Shown here: one piece after another, positions 18,537-28,000 of the stretch
How positions within the stretch are numbered: the stretch's first letter is position 1
Layout: the number at the start of each line of letters is the position of its first letter
Assembly (NCBI GenBank): GCA_937928045.1
Contig: CALFWO010000061.1
Span: 1 to 41,434 of the forward strand
Reading direction: 5' to 3'
Length of the DNA stretch: 41,434 bases
DNA from: an uncultured Saprospiraceae bacterium
Lineage (GTDB): Bacteria; Bacteroidota; Bacteroidia; Chitinophagales; Saprospiraceae
Notes under the pieces: generated by a model
What the model saw: the letters and a program-made list of their open reading frames with translations, nothing else
The model's database searches: none
Told to the model about the DNA's origin: nothing
Position numbers and translations under genes: made by a program

Positions 18537-19721
18537 ATGAGAGCATTATTTTTTATGTTATTATCAGTATTCTTAATCTCTTCTTGTAACAACGCACAAA
18601 AGGAAGGTAAAAAAGAAACCCTAAAATTTACTGCATCTGAAACATTAGATCGACTATCGACTTCCATGCTATCTTATCTGAAGAATCATTCACCAGATTC
18701 CTTGAAAATTCCAAGATCTGCTAAATCTGATGGAAGTCTAAAACTCACCTCTTCAAGAGATTGGACAAGTGGTTTTTTCCCTGGTACGCTTTGGCAACTT
18801 TATGGTCACAGCAACGAGGGAAAACTATTGAAAGCGGCAGAAGAATGGACCACATTTATTGATAAAGAAAAGTGGGATGATCATACACATGATTTAGGTT
18901 TTAAACTTTACTGCAGTTTTGGTCATGGACATAGAATCACAAATAGAGAAGACTATAAATCTACCATTATTCAAGCGGCTAAAACGTTAATCAAAAGATA
19001 CAATGAATCTGTTGGTTGTATTCGGTCATGGGATTTCAATGCTGATATCTGGGAATTCCCTGTGATAATTGACAATATGATGAATTTAGATATGCTGTTT
19101 GAAGCTACAAGGTTGACTGGTGATTCAATCTACCACCAAATCGCCTATCAACATGCCAAAACAACTCTTGCTAATCATTTTAGAGCTGACAATAGTTCTT
19201 ACCACGTGGTAGTATATGATACGCTATCGGGTATGGCTAATGAAAAAGTTACCCATCAAGGGTACAGCTCTGAATCAGCTTGGTCAAGAGGTCAAGCTTG
19301 GGGACTATATGGTTTTACTATGGCCTATCGATGGACAAAGGACAATGCATTCCTTGAGAAGGCGAAATCAATTGCACATTATTTTATACACCACTCCAAT
19401 ATGCCTCACGATAAAATTCCTTATTGGGATTTTGATGCACCAAATATACCAAATGAACCTAGAGATGTTTCCGCCGCTACAGTTGCGGCTTCTGCTCTGT
19501 TAGAATTGGCAAAATATGACGTAAAAAATAAATCCAAATATATACAATGGGTAGATCAAGTATTTGACACTTTAAATTCAGAAGATTACATTAGTTCAAT
19601 ATCCCCTTTCTTATTAGACCACAGCACTGGAAGTATTCCAGGAGAATTTGAAATTGATGTACCTATTGTATATGCAGATTATTATTACGTAGAAGCCTTA
19701 CTACGCCGCAAAAATTTATAA
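18537..19721 (+). CDS. GH88-family unsaturated glucuronyl/uronyl hydrolase (lipoprotein)
   Basis: The start at 18537 gives 394 residues beginning MRALFFMLLSVFLISSC, a lipoprotein signal with the lipid-carrying Cys about residue 17. The rest is the alpha/alpha-barrel of GH88: DWTSGFFPGTLWQLY, THDLGFKLYCSFGHG, WEFPVIIDNMMNL, QGYSSESAWSRGQAWGLYG, and PYWDFDAPNIPNEPRDVSAA. The two aspartates known from family members (D88 and D149 in the Bacillus enzyme) correspond to D119 and D179. GH88 hydrates the 4,5-double bond of uronates left by polysaccharide lyases and releases the unsaturated uronate. It is 19 bp upstream of the GH2 gene, so the pair is likely one operon with periplasmic action on lyase products. 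Confidence 0.93.
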   Translation: MRALFFMLLSVFLISSCNNAQKEGKKETLKFTASETLDRLSTSMLSYLKNHSPDSLKIPRSAKSDGSLKLTSSRDWTSGFFPGTLWQLYGHSNEGKLLKAAEEWTTFIDKEKWDDHTHDLGFKLYCSFGHGHRITNREDYKSTIIQAAKTLIKRYNESVGCIRSWDFNADIWEFPVIIDNMMNLDMLFEATRLTGDSIYHQIAYQHAKTTLANHFRADNSSYHVVVYDTLSGMANEKVTHQGYSSESAWSRGQAWGLYGFTMAYRWTKDNAFLEKAKSIAHYFIHHSNMPHDKIPYWDFDAPNIPNEPRDVSAATVAASALLELAKYDVKNKSKYIQWVDQVFDTLNSEDYISSISPFLLDHSTGSIPGEFEIDVPIVYADYYYVEALLRRKNL

Positions 19722-19740
19722 GACTTAGACCTTTAATAAA

Positions 19741-22200
19741 ATGATTGGAGTCAAATCAATATGTTCTTTACTATTCATCTTTTGTCTAAATGTACCTTAT
19801 GCCTTTTCTGATAGTGATAACAGTGAAGTAAGGACAGTGAAGAATATCAACAGTGATTGGGAGTATCTTGAAAACAATAGTCAAGATATTAATGAAATAA
19901 ATCTAAGCGAAAATTGGAAATCTATTAACTTACCCCACACATGGAATCAATGGGATGTCATGGATCCTAATCCTGGATATAGAAGAGACGCCAGTTGGTA
20001 TCGTAAAACGATTTATATCGAAGAGAGAAAAAATGTGCGTTACAAGATATACTTTGAAGGGGCAAATATTACCTCAGATGTTTATGTAAATGGGAATTAT
20101 GTGGACCAACATGTAGGAGGATACGTTGGATTTGAATATGACATAAGTAAATGGGTAAAGAAAGGCCAACAAAATTCGATTAGTGTAAGAGTAGACAATA
20201 GTTATAACCGCGATATTATTCCATCCCAAAAAGCTGATTTTTTTATATATGGCGGCATTACAAGAGATGTATGGTTGAAAATAGTTCCCGACTTAAATAT
20301 TGACAAAGTATTCATCAAAACCGATTCAATATCCAATGATGTTGCTATAACAAGTTTAAAAATTAACATTGATAATAAGGAACAATTAGACAACAGTCAT
20401 TCGTTAAGAAGTATAATTAAAGATTCTGGATCAGGTAAGATTGTTTCGGTTTTAACAATTCCTTCAAATGAATATGATCCAACTAAATTTTATTCCTTTC
20501 CAAAAATACTAAACCCAAAACTATGGTCTCCCAAAACACCGAATCTATATTATGTTGAGTCCACTATAATTAAGGACGATAAAATTATAGATAGGCTTAA
20601 AGAAAGAATTGGATTGAGATGGTATGAATTTAAACCCTATGGTGCCTTTTATTTGAATGGTAAAAGATTGTTGCTCAGAGGTACTCATAGGCATGAAGAA
20701 CATGCAGGATATGGAAGTGCAATGCCTAACAGCTTACATAGGAAGGACATCAAAGACATGGATGATATGGGTGCAAATTTTTTAAGACTCGGTCATTATC
20801 CTCAAGATCCTAGCATATATGAAGCATGTGATGAACTGGGGATCATTGTGTGGGACGAATTGCCTTGGTGTCGCGGAGGAATGGGAGGTACTACTTGGCA
20901 AAACAATACATCTTCTTTTTTGAAAAAAATGATAACTCAGAATTACAATCATCCATCAATTTTCTTTTGGTCTTTAGGAAATGAAATATATTGGTTGCCT
21001 GATTTTGAAGATGGAGATAATGAAACTAGACTCAATGCTTATCTTAAAAGCCTACATGAACTTGCTCATAAACTTGATCCTTCAAGGATGACAGCAATTC
21101 GAAAGTATTATGCTGGAGCTGATATTGTAGATGTCTTTTCACCATCTATTTGGTCCGGCTGGTATGCTGGGGTTTATAAAAATTACGGAAATACAATTGA
21201 TAAGAATCAAAAAAAATATCCTCATTTCCTCCATATGGAATACGGTGGATCTAGTCATGTTGGTCGTCATACTGAAACTCCAATTACTGGAGATGGACTA
21301 CTGAACGAAGATGACTGGGCGGAAGTCTCTAATCAAGTAGATATCGTCAACATTGCAAAAAGTGGTGATTGGACCGAAAACTACATAGTTGACTTATTTG
21401 ACTGGTATCTGAGTGTATCAGAAACTCATGAAGGTTTTGCTGGGAACGCACAATGGGCATTTAAAGATTTTGGCACACCACTTCGACCTGAAAATGCAAT
21501 TCCGTATGTTAATCAAAAAGGGCTTGTCGATCGCGATGGGAAACCAAAAGACGCCTATTATGTTTTTAAAAGCTATTGGTCAGAGATACCTTTCACTTAT
21601 ATCGAATCACATACTTGGAAGGAAAGAAGTGGACCTCAAAATAAGACAAGAAATGTTGCTGTTTTTAGTAATTGTTCAGAAGTAGAGCTAGTTTTAAATG
21701 ATATTTCCAAAGGAACCAAAAAGAGAGTTCTTGGTAATTTTCCAGCATGTGGCTTAAACTGGGATGTAGTTTTTAAAGAAGGACAAAATGTAATTATTTC
21801 TATTGGTAATTCTGTGAATGGTGAAGTGGTCACGGACACATTGACAATTAACTATACTTATTCTCAAGCCGAAAAAGCTGATCACATTAATTTGTCTTAT
21901 CGAGATTTAGAAAATGGTAATTTACTTGTAGAAGCAAAAATGTACGATTCAAAAGGGAACCGCGTTTTGGATTATGAAAAACCAATGTATTTCTCACATG
22001 ATGGAGCGAGCGAATTTTATGTAAATTACGGGACTCCTACCAGAAGTCAAATTATACAGATGGCAAATGGTTATGCAGCAATCGAATTGAAGAAAGAAAC
22101 TAATGGTATTGCTATAATTGAAGCTAGGAATCAAGACTTTAAAGGGAGCTATTTAAAAATTGATTTTGGCAAACTACAAAAGGTGGACCTTGGCAATTAA
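19741..22200 (+). CDS. GH2-family glycoside hydrolase (beta-galactosidase or beta-glucuronidase type)
   Basis: The 819-residue protein has a signal peptide (about 1-23). It then has the GH2 sugar-binding domain (NLPHTWNQWD, YRRDASWYRKTI, FEGANITSDVYVNG, YGGITRDVWLK), an immunoglobulin-like domain and the TIM barrel from about 290. The barrel carries RGTHRHEEHAGYG, the acid/base Glu415 in SLGNEIYW and the nucleophile Glu500 in HMEYGG. The C-terminal 200 residues are beta-structured like DUF4982-type modules. Substrate is not decided by these motifs: beta-galactosidase, beta-glucuronidase and other beta-glycosidases share them. Its 19-bp spacing from GH88 suggests joint trimming of uronate-containing oligosaccharides in the periplasm. 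Confidence 0.9.
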   Translation: MIGVKSICSLLFIFCLNVPYAFSDSDNSEVRTVKNINSDWEYLENNSQDINEINLSENWKSINLPHTWNQWDVMDPNPGYRRDASWYRKTIYIEERKNVRYKIYFEGANITSDVYVNGNYVDQHVGGYVGFEYDISKWVKKGQQNSISVRVDNSYNRDIIPSQKADFFIYGGITRDVWLKIVPDLNIDKVFIKTDSISNDVAITSLKINIDNKEQLDNSHSLRSIIKDSGSGKIVSVLTIPSNEYDPTKFYSFPKILNPKLWSPKTPNLYYVESTIIKDDKIIDRLKERIGLRWYEFKPYGAFYLNGKRLLLRGTHRHEEHAGYGSAMPNSLHRKDIKDMDDMGANFLRLGHYPQDPSIYEACDELGIIVWDELPWCRGGMGGTTWQNNTSSFLKKMITQNYNHPSIFFWSLGNEIYWLPDFEDGDNETRLNAYLKSLHELAHKLDPSRMTAIRKYYAGADIVDVFSPSIWSGWYAGVYKNYGNTIDKNQKKYPHFLHMEYGGSSHVGRHTETPITGDGLLNEDDWAEVSNQVDIVNIAKSGDWTENYIVDLFDWYLSVSETHEGFAGNAQWAFKDFGTPLRPENAIPYVNQKGLVDRDGKPKDAYYVFKSYWSEIPFTYIESHTWKERSGPQNKTRNVAVFSNCSEVELVLNDISKGTKKRVLGNFPACGLNWDVVFKEGQNVIISIGNSVNGEVVTDTLTINYTYSQAEKADHINLSYRDLENGNLLVEAKMYDSKGNRVLDYEKPMYFSHDGASEFYVNYGTPTRSQIIQMANGYAAIELKKETNGIAIIEARNQDFKGSYLKIDFGKLQKVDLGN

Positions 22201-22211
22201 ATGTGTCGCTC

Positions 22212-22232
22212 GCAAAGCCATAAATGCTTTGC
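22212..22232 (+). terminator. 7-bp hairpin between GH2 and the uronate genes
   Basis: GCAAAGC (22212-22218) pairs with GCTTTGC (22226-22232) around a seven-base loop, 12 bp after the GH2 stop. No T-run follows, so it may only attenuate, or mark the 3' end of the GH88-GH2 message. Confidence 0.4.
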
Positions 22233-22298
22233 TTGGATAAAAATTATTGTTTAGCGTAAGCTCACTTTAATCAACAATAGATTTAGGTATTAATAAGT

Positions 22299-23096
22299 AT
22301 GAAAGGAAAAGTAGCAGTCATCACTGGAGGAAACGGAACATTAGGTGGAGCTTTTGCAAAAGGTTTAGCAGAAGAAGGGGCAACAGTATTTATTCTAGGC
22401 AGGAATGAGCTTAAATCTACTAAACGAATTTCTGAGTTAAAGAAATTGGGGTTAGATGCGTATGCTATATCATGTGATGTATTGGATGAAAAATCTGTGC
22501 AGCAAGCTTGTAACCATATTTTAGAAAAAACAAATAGAATAGATATTCTTGTAAACGGTGCTGGGGGTAATCAATCAGGCGCGACGATAATGCCTGATCA
22601 ATCTATATTCGATGCTTCAATTCAATCTTTTCGTGATGTCTTCGATCTTAATTTATTAGGAACCGTAATTCCATCATTCATTTTTGCAAAAGCTATGGTT
22701 CAACAGGGTAGTGGGTGCATTGTAAATATATCTTCTATGGCTGCACAATTACCCTTAACAAGAGTAGTGGCATATTCTGCCTCAAAAGCCGCAGTTGATA
22801 ATTTCACAAAGTGGCTGACGGTCGAGCTAGCCGCTAAATATGGTTCAAATATACGTGTTAATGCAATTGCTCCGGGTTTTTTCATTGCAGATCAGAATCG
22901 CAGCTTATTGCAAAATAAAGATGGCAGTCTAACTGATCGCGGAAATACAATCATTAGCCAAACGCCAGCAAAAAGATTTGGCGAGCCAGATGAGTTAATC
23001 AGTACTTTACTTTGGCTATGTGATGACAAATCTGCTTTTGTGAATGGCGCTGTAATTCCTGTTGATGGTGGTTTCAGTGCATTTAGTGGCGTTTAA
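22299..23096 (+). CDS. SDR oxidoreductase, probable fructuronate reductase (D-mannonate oxidoreductase)
   Basis: This 265-residue classical SDR has TGGNGTLG near residue 10, the NGAGG segment, and catalytic Ser (NISSMAA) and YxxxK (YSASK). The string of features NGAGGNQSGATIMPD, APGFFIADQNRSLL and PVDGGFSAFSGV is what I associate with the SDR-type D-mannonate oxidoreductase of Bacteroidota uronate operons, which replaces the unrelated UxuB. The enzyme would reduce D-fructuronate to D-mannonate. It is 12 bp upstream of uxuA, whose substrate it would make. A KduD-like role (2-keto-3-deoxygluconate dehydrogenase) is the main alternative. Confidence 0.75.
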   Translation: MKGKVAVITGGNGTLGGAFAKGLAEEGATVFILGRNELKSTKRISELKKLGLDAYAISCDVLDEKSVQQACNHILEKTNRIDILVNGAGGNQSGATIMPDQSIFDASIQSFRDVFDLNLLGTVIPSFIFAKAMVQQGSGCIVNISSMAAQLPLTRVVAYSASKAAVDNFTKWLTVELAAKYGSNIRVNAIAPGFFIADQNRSLLQNKDGSLTDRGNTIISQTPAKRFGEPDELISTLLWLCDDKSAFVNGAVIPVDGGFSAFSGV

Positions 23097-23108
23097 TTTT
23101 AGAATAGA

Positions 23109-24290
23109 ATGGTAAATCTAAAGCAATGTTGGAGGTGGTTTGGCCCAAAAGATAGCGTCGGCTTACTAGACATTAAACAATCAGGTGCAACTGGAATTGT
23201 AACAGCTTTACATGACATCCCGCCCGGTGAAACTTGGACCGTTGAATCCATTTTGAATCATAAAAATCTAATTGAAAACTTTGATTTAACCTGGGAAGTT
23301 GTCGAAAGTATTCCCGTTCACGAAGACATCAAAAGAGCTTCAGGAAATTATTTAAATTATATTGAAAATTATAAACAAAGCATATTAAACCTTGGCGAAT
23401 GTGGAATTAAAGTAGTGACCTATAATTTTATGCCGGTGTTAGATTGGTCTAGAACAACATTGGATTATCCAATGCCAGATGGCTCTACTGCTTTGTACTT
23501 TGAAAAATCTGCTTTCGCTGCTTTTGATCTATTCATTCTAAATCGTCCCAATGCGAAAAATGAATATTCAAAAACCGAAATTGATAATGCTGAGATCAAA
23601 TTTAAAACCCTCTCTCAAACTGAAAAAGAAAAATTAGTTGAAAATATTATTGCCGGACTTCCCGGAGGTACAACCGAACGAGTGTTAGATTTAAAAAGAT
23701 TTCAGACTATTTTAGACTCTTATAAAAATATTGATGCAATTACGCTTAGAAAGAATTTAGTATTTTTTCTTGAGGAAATTCTTCCCGCGGCTGAGAAAGC
23801 AAACGTCAAATTGGCCATACATCCTGACGATCCTCCTTTCCCACTTCTTGGGTTACCAAGAATATTAAGCACGGCTGAAGATGTAGAATATCTTTTTAAT
23901 AAAGTCCAATCAAACCATAATGGTCTTTGCTTTTGTACAGGCTCGTTTGGGGCAAGAGCTGATAACAATCTACCAAAGATGGTAAAGCAATTTGCAGATC
24001 GAATACACTTCATTCACCTTCGTGCAACGAAGAGAGATGATGAAGGTAACTTTTATGAAGCCAATCATCTTGAAGGAGACGTCAATATGTATGAAGTAAT
24101 GAAAAATTTACTGGAAGTTTGTTCGCTGCAAAATGTATCATTACCCATGAGACCAGACCATGGACATAAAATGTTAGATGATTTGAAAAAGAATACGAAT
24201 CCTGGTTATTCTGCAATTGGAAGACTCAGGGGATTAGCTGAATTAAGAGGATTAGAATTTGGTATCATAAACTCATCCAAACAATCATGA
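23109..24290 (+). CDS. uxuA: Mannonate dehydratase
   Basis: The 393-residue protein matches UxuA along its length: [32 protein letters not shown], the [13 protein letters not shown] segment, [12 protein letters not shown], and the metal-site strands [32 protein letters not shown] and [11 protein letters not shown], with [10 protein letters not shown] near the end. It dehydrates D-mannonate to 2-keto-3-deoxygluconate and needs a divalent metal held by His, Cys and Asp residues in those strands. It overlaps uxaC by four bases (ATGA), so the two are translationally coupled. Length is normal for the family. Confidence 0.96.
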   Translation: MVNLKQCWRWFGPKDSVGLLDIKQSGATGIVTALHDIPPGETWTVESILNHKNLIENFDLTWEVVESIPVHEDIKRASGNYLNYIENYKQSILNLGECGIKVVTYNFMPVLDWSRTTLDYPMPDGSTALYFEKSAFAAFDLFILNRPNAKNEYSKTEIDNAEIKFKTLSQTEKEKLVENIIAGLPGGTTERVLDLKRFQTILDSYKNIDAITLRKNLVFFLEEILPAAEKANVKLAIHPDDPPFPLLGLPRILSTAEDVEYLFNKVQSNHNGLCFCTGSFGARADNNLPKMVKQFADRIHFIHLRATKRDDEGNFYEANHLEGDVNMYEVMKNLLEVCSLQNVSLPMRPDHGHKMLDDLKKNTNPGYSAIGRLRGLAELRGLEFGIINSSKQS

Positions 24291-25696
24291 TTAAACCTTT
24301 TTTAGACGATCAATTTCTTTTGCATAACAAAAGTGCGGAAATTCTTTACCATGGTTATGTTAAAGAGTTACCCATTCTTGATTATCACAATCATTTATCA
24401 CCAAAGGAAGTGGCTCAAGACATCAACTTCTCATCCATTTCTGAGGCTTGGTTAAAAGGAGACCATTATAAATGGAGAGCAATGAGAGCAAATGGTGTGG
24501 GGGAGCGATACATTACTGGTAATGCATCTGATCAAGAGAAATTTCAACAATGGGCCGCAACGGTGCCATATACCATGAGGAATCCGCTATATCACTGGAC
24601 GCACCTAGAATTGCAACGATATTTCAATATCAATAGCCTGTTAGATAGTCATTCTGCTAGAGAAATATATTCCACAACTTCAGAGGCACTAAAAACACCT
24701 GATTTTTCAGTACAAGCAATGCTGAAAAAAATGAAAGTAAATTTGATCTGCACTACGGATGATCCAACAGACAATTTAGATTATCATACATCTGCAATGC
24801 AAATTAAAGGAGGTATAAAAATGTATCCAACTTTTCGCCCTGATAAATTCGTAATCATTGATCATCCAGAATTTTTATCTCAATTGGATAAACTGGAACA
24901 AATAACAAACTCCTCAATTAGTAATTTTGATGAATTAATAGAAGCATTATCAAAGCGTATTGACTTTTTTGATTCACTCGGATGCAAATTAGCTGATCAC
25001 GGAATGAATCAATTGTTTACATTTAAATTAGAAAAGATAGATTTAGACAAAATATTTAACAAAAGAAAAAATCAACAAATATTAAGTAAAACTGAAATTC
25101 AGGAATTCCAGATGCATACATTATATGAGTTAGCAAAACTATATTTCAGTAAAAACTGGTCTATGCAATTCCATCTTGGTGCAATACGAAATAACAATAC
25201 CCGATTGATGTCTAAAATTGGAGCCGATGTTGGTGCAGATAGTATAGGTGATTATCCTCAAGCCATAGGACTTTCATTTTTCTTAAATCAACTTGATAAA
25301 GAGTCAAAATTATGTAAGACAATCTTATACAACTTGAATCCAAGGGATAATGAATTGTTTGCTACCATGGCTGGAAATTTCCAGGATGGAAATGCTAAGG
25401 GCAAAATCCAATGGGGCTCTGCTTGGTGGTTTTTAGATCAAAAGGATGGAATGGAAAAACAAATCAATACATTGAGCAATATGGGGTTACTTAGTGGGTT
25501 TATTGGAATGCTTACGGATAGCAGAAGTTTTCTTTCTTTTCCAAGACATGAGTATTTTAGGAGAATTCTATGTAACCTAATTGGAAAAGATATCCATAAT
25601 GGTGTATTACCAAATGATATAGATTGGTTAGGTAAAATCGTTCAAAATATTTGCTATTATAACGCAAAGCAATATTTTGGTTTTCAATTAGACTAA
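24287..25696 (+). CDS. uxaC: Glucuronate (uronate) isomerase
   Basis: The 469-residue protein is a normal-length UxaC. The N-terminal DYHNHLSP metal-binding segment follows [19 protein letters not shown], and later signatures include [47 protein letters not shown] and [20 protein letters not shown]. It isomerises D-glucuronate to D-fructuronate and usually D-galacturonate to tagaturonate. Its ATG overlaps the uxuA stop, and its stop overlaps the stop of the convergent Nramp-like gene by four bases. With the SDR and uxuA it gives glucuronate to KDG in three steps. No tagaturonate reductase or altronate dehydratase is present, which favours glucuronate as the substrate. Confidence 0.96.
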   Translation: MIKPFLDDQFLLHNKSAEILYHGYVKELPILDYHNHLSPKEVAQDINFSSISEAWLKGDHYKWRAMRANGVGERYITGNASDQEKFQQWAATVPYTMRNPLYHWTHLELQRYFNINSLLDSHSAREIYSTTSEALKTPDFSVQAMLKKMKVNLICTTDDPTDNLDYHTSAMQIKGGIKMYPTFRPDKFVIIDHPEFLSQLDKLEQITNSSISNFDELIEALSKRIDFFDSLGCKLADHGMNQLFTFKLEKIDLDKIFNKRKNQQILSKTEIQEFQMHTLYELAKLYFSKNWSMQFHLGAIRNNNTRLMSKIGADVGADSIGDYPQAIGLSFFLNQLDKESKLCKTILYNLNPRDNELFATMAGNFQDGNAKGKIQWGSAWWFLDQKDGMEKQINTLSNMGLLSGFIGMLTDSRSFLSFPRHEYFRRILCNLIGKDIHNGVLPNDIDWLGKIVQNICYYNAKQYFGFQLD

Positions 25697-26934
25697 ATCT
25701 GTGCGAAGATCGCGGTAATGCTTAAGTAAGAAGTAAAAAGAGCAAAAACAAAAACAAGGGAAAGAATTAAATTTGTGATCGTTGAAAGTTTGTATTTACC
25801 CATTAGACTTTTTTTATTTCCCAAAAACATAATGCAACCTACAGTCAACGGAAGAACAATTGAATTGAGTGCCTGAGAAACAATCATAACGAATACTGGG
25901 CGCGCATTAAATATTGGAACAACAAGACCCAATAAAGAAATTCCAAATACCATAAGTCTATATTTTGGCAACTTCATATTTCTTTCAGACTGATTGTAGT
26001 CACATAAAAGCCAAGGCAACAAGAGCACATTGGGAAACTGTGATGATACCCCTGCCGCAATAATGCCAAAGGCAAAAATTGCCACCGCCATTGAACCAGC
26101 GAGAGGTTCTAGCAGGGTAATCATTTGTGAAGCCTCATTAAGCACTAAGCCGGCAGGATAAAGTGTTCCAGCCGCGGCTGCCATTATCGTCATGCTGACC
26201 AAAAACATCAATACTACAGAAATTATAGCATCTCTGCGTTGTATGTTCCAATCTCCAATTTTCCATCCCGCCTCTTTTACTAGCGTAGTTCGGACAATAA
26301 ACAGCGCAGAGGAAACTGTTGTGCCAACCATAGAAGCAATTACGATATATGGACCTTTATTCTGACCTTCAGGAACCTCTGGCAAACTTGGAACTAATCC
26401 TGACAGAAATGCTGATAGCGGGGGAGTCATAATGAAAAAATTAATTAAAAAGCAAGCTCCCATTATAGCCACCATTACCGCCAACGCACGTTCAAAAAAT
26501 TGGGTCTCACCGTTCCAAAAAATAATAAAAACCAAGGCGCTAAAAAAAGCAGCGAAATAAACTGGAGAAATACCACCTTCGATAAATGATTCAGACCATA
26601 CAGACGATATATCTGCCACTATTCCCATAACGCCCATTACACTCCCTGCCACACCAAAAGTCAATGCTAGAATGAAAAATATTCCCATGGCGGGATGTAT
26701 GTGTTTTTTAAAAGCTTGCAACGCAGTTTCTCCCGTCACTAACGTATAACGACTATAACTCAAGATCATAAAATAAGTGGCCAAACAGGAAGCCACTAAA
26801 GTCCATAGCAGGTTCATACCATAGTCTGCACCGGTCTTTGCCATTGTAGTTACACTTCCAGTTCCAATATTAAACCCTAACAAGAAAATTCCTGGAAGAA
26901 TTAATGCTAGCTTTTGTTGAAATTTACTTTTCAT
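25693..26934 (-). CDS. Nramp-related transporter with non-canonical substrate motifs
   Basis: The 413-residue protein has about 11 hydrophobic segments and the general Nramp layout (PGIFLLGFNIGTGSVTTM then TGADYGMNLLW). Canonical Nramp metal transporters have DPGN in helix 1 and MPH(N) in helix 6. Aligned by eye, helix 1 has GTGS at residues 24-27 and helix 6 has GTTVSSALFI with S208-S209 where MP lies. The two side chains that normally bind Mn/Fe in helix 1 (Asp, Asn) and the Met in helix 6 are therefore absent. It lies 33 bp after the bicupin gene on the minus strand and converges on uxaC with a four-base stop overlap. It may carry magnesium or an organic acid rather than Mn/Fe; that is inference. 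Confidence 0.75.
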   Translation of the reverse strand: MKSKFQQKLALILPGIFLLGFNIGTGSVTTMAKTGADYGMNLLWTLVASCLATYFMILSYSRYTLVTGETALQAFKKHIHPAMGIFFILALTFGVAGSVMGVMGIVADISSVWSESFIEGGISPVYFAAFFSALVFIIFWNGETQFFERALAVMVAIMGACFLINFFIMTPPLSAFLSGLVPSLPEVPEGQNKGPYIVIASMVGTTVSSALFIVRTTLVKEAGWKIGDWNIQRRDAIISVVLMFLVSMTIMAAAAGTLYPAGLVLNEASQMITLLEPLAGSMAVAIFAFGIIAAGVSSQFPNVLLLPWLLCDYNQSERNMKLPKYRLMVFGISLLGLVVPIFNARPVFVMIVSQALNSIVLPLTVGCIMFLGNKKSLMGKYKLSTITNLILSLVFVFALFTSYLSITAIFAQI

Positions 26935-26967
26935 TAAAGTAGTTTAAGTTTTTCTTTCAAGTGGCAT

Positions 26968-27762
26968 TTAATCGGCATTACGCTCGTCAATTGGTTGATG
27001 TGTTTCTAACCATTTCTCTCCAGCCTTCGTTAGGAAAAAGTCCATCCACATATAATTCATTTTACATCCTTTTTCGACCTCCACCCAATGCTTAGATCCT
27101 AGAGGAATATGTAAGAGCGAATATTCTCCCATTTTACAAAATGAATCATCGGCATGAACAGTGATATTGTTATTTTCTAATCCAAGAAACAGCTGTTCTA
27201 GCATTGGATGAGCATGTTCTCCTACTTTGTCTGGCCCTTTCGATTCTACAGTTCCAAGCGCAACTCTGGGAATTATCCCACTGGGCAAAACTGTCCTGCT
27301 AATAGTGTCAGGGCTTTTTATTTCCTCAGTGTAAGGCTTGCAATTTTCAAACTTTGCGAAGTAAAAATCCCTCAAAGACAAATCAAATGATTGATCCGAT
27401 GATTTATCCATGTTTGAATATTCTTTTGAAAATTCGATAAAATGGAAAGCCTCATTTCCTGTAATTTCAAAATCTAAACTATCTGTTCCAAATGGAAGAA
27501 CCACTAAAGATTCTTTCTCTAATATTTGTTGGCCAAAATTAGATAGTAAAGTACCTTTTCCTTTCAATCCGATAATGAAAACAGCGCAGTTTTTACTAAA
27601 GGTCAAAGTGTATTTTCCTTTAACCGTATAAATTTTATGAAACAAAGAAAGGCCTTCTATTTTGCCAGAAAAAATCTCTTCTGAATAACCGATTTCACTT
27701 CTAAGAACGTTTGTTTTTAGACGATGAATAGGAATTTTCCCAAATGACTTATTATTTACCAA
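26968..27762 (-). CDS. Bicupin protein
   Basis: The 264-residue protein has two cupin-like halves. The N-terminal half (about 40-110) is degenerate (CAVFIIGLKGKGTLLS, ESLVVLPFGTDSLDFE). The C-terminal half (about 175-245) has the metal-site pattern GEHAHPMLEQ ... GEYSLLHIPLGSKHW, with two His in HAH, a Glu/Gln nearby and a later His. The start is TTG 27762; no in-frame ATG exists upstream before a stop. It could be a KdgF-like enzyme that opens unsaturated uronates released by GH88, a sugar-acid isomerase, or a ligand sensor; the motifs do not decide. It precedes the Nramp-like gene by 33 bp as an apparent two-gene operon. Confidence 0.65.
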   Translation of the reverse strand: MVNNKSFGKIPIHRLKTNVLRSEIGYSEEIFSGKIEGLSLFHKIYTVKGKYTLTFSKNCAVFIIGLKGKGTLLSNFGQQILEKESLVVLPFGTDSLDFEITGNEAFHFIEFSKEYSNMDKSSDQSFDLSLRDFYFAKFENCKPYTEEIKSPDTISRTVLPSGIIPRVALGTVESKGPDKVGEHAHPMLEQLFLGLENNNITVHADDSFCKMGEYSLLHIPLGSKHWVEVEKGCKMNYMWMDFFLTKAGEKWLETHQPIDERNAD

Positions 27763-28000
27763 AGTGCATGATTTAAGATCTAACGAAAGATACTAATTTT
27801 TGCTCCAGCATAACTAGAATACATATAACGATTTTAAATAATAATGAAATGTTAAGTATGTACTACAGTTTATTCAAAAGCGAATAAAATTATTGAAACA
27901 AAACATATGATGTATATCTCTGATTAATCCTTGATTTTTTACTACTTTCATCGATTTTACGCATAACACAAAAGGTTATTCACTCAATTCCAAAAAGTAA

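Noticed and set aside
8387-25696. Calling the region a classical PUL
   Set aside because: No SusC/SusD pair is visible anywhere in the window.
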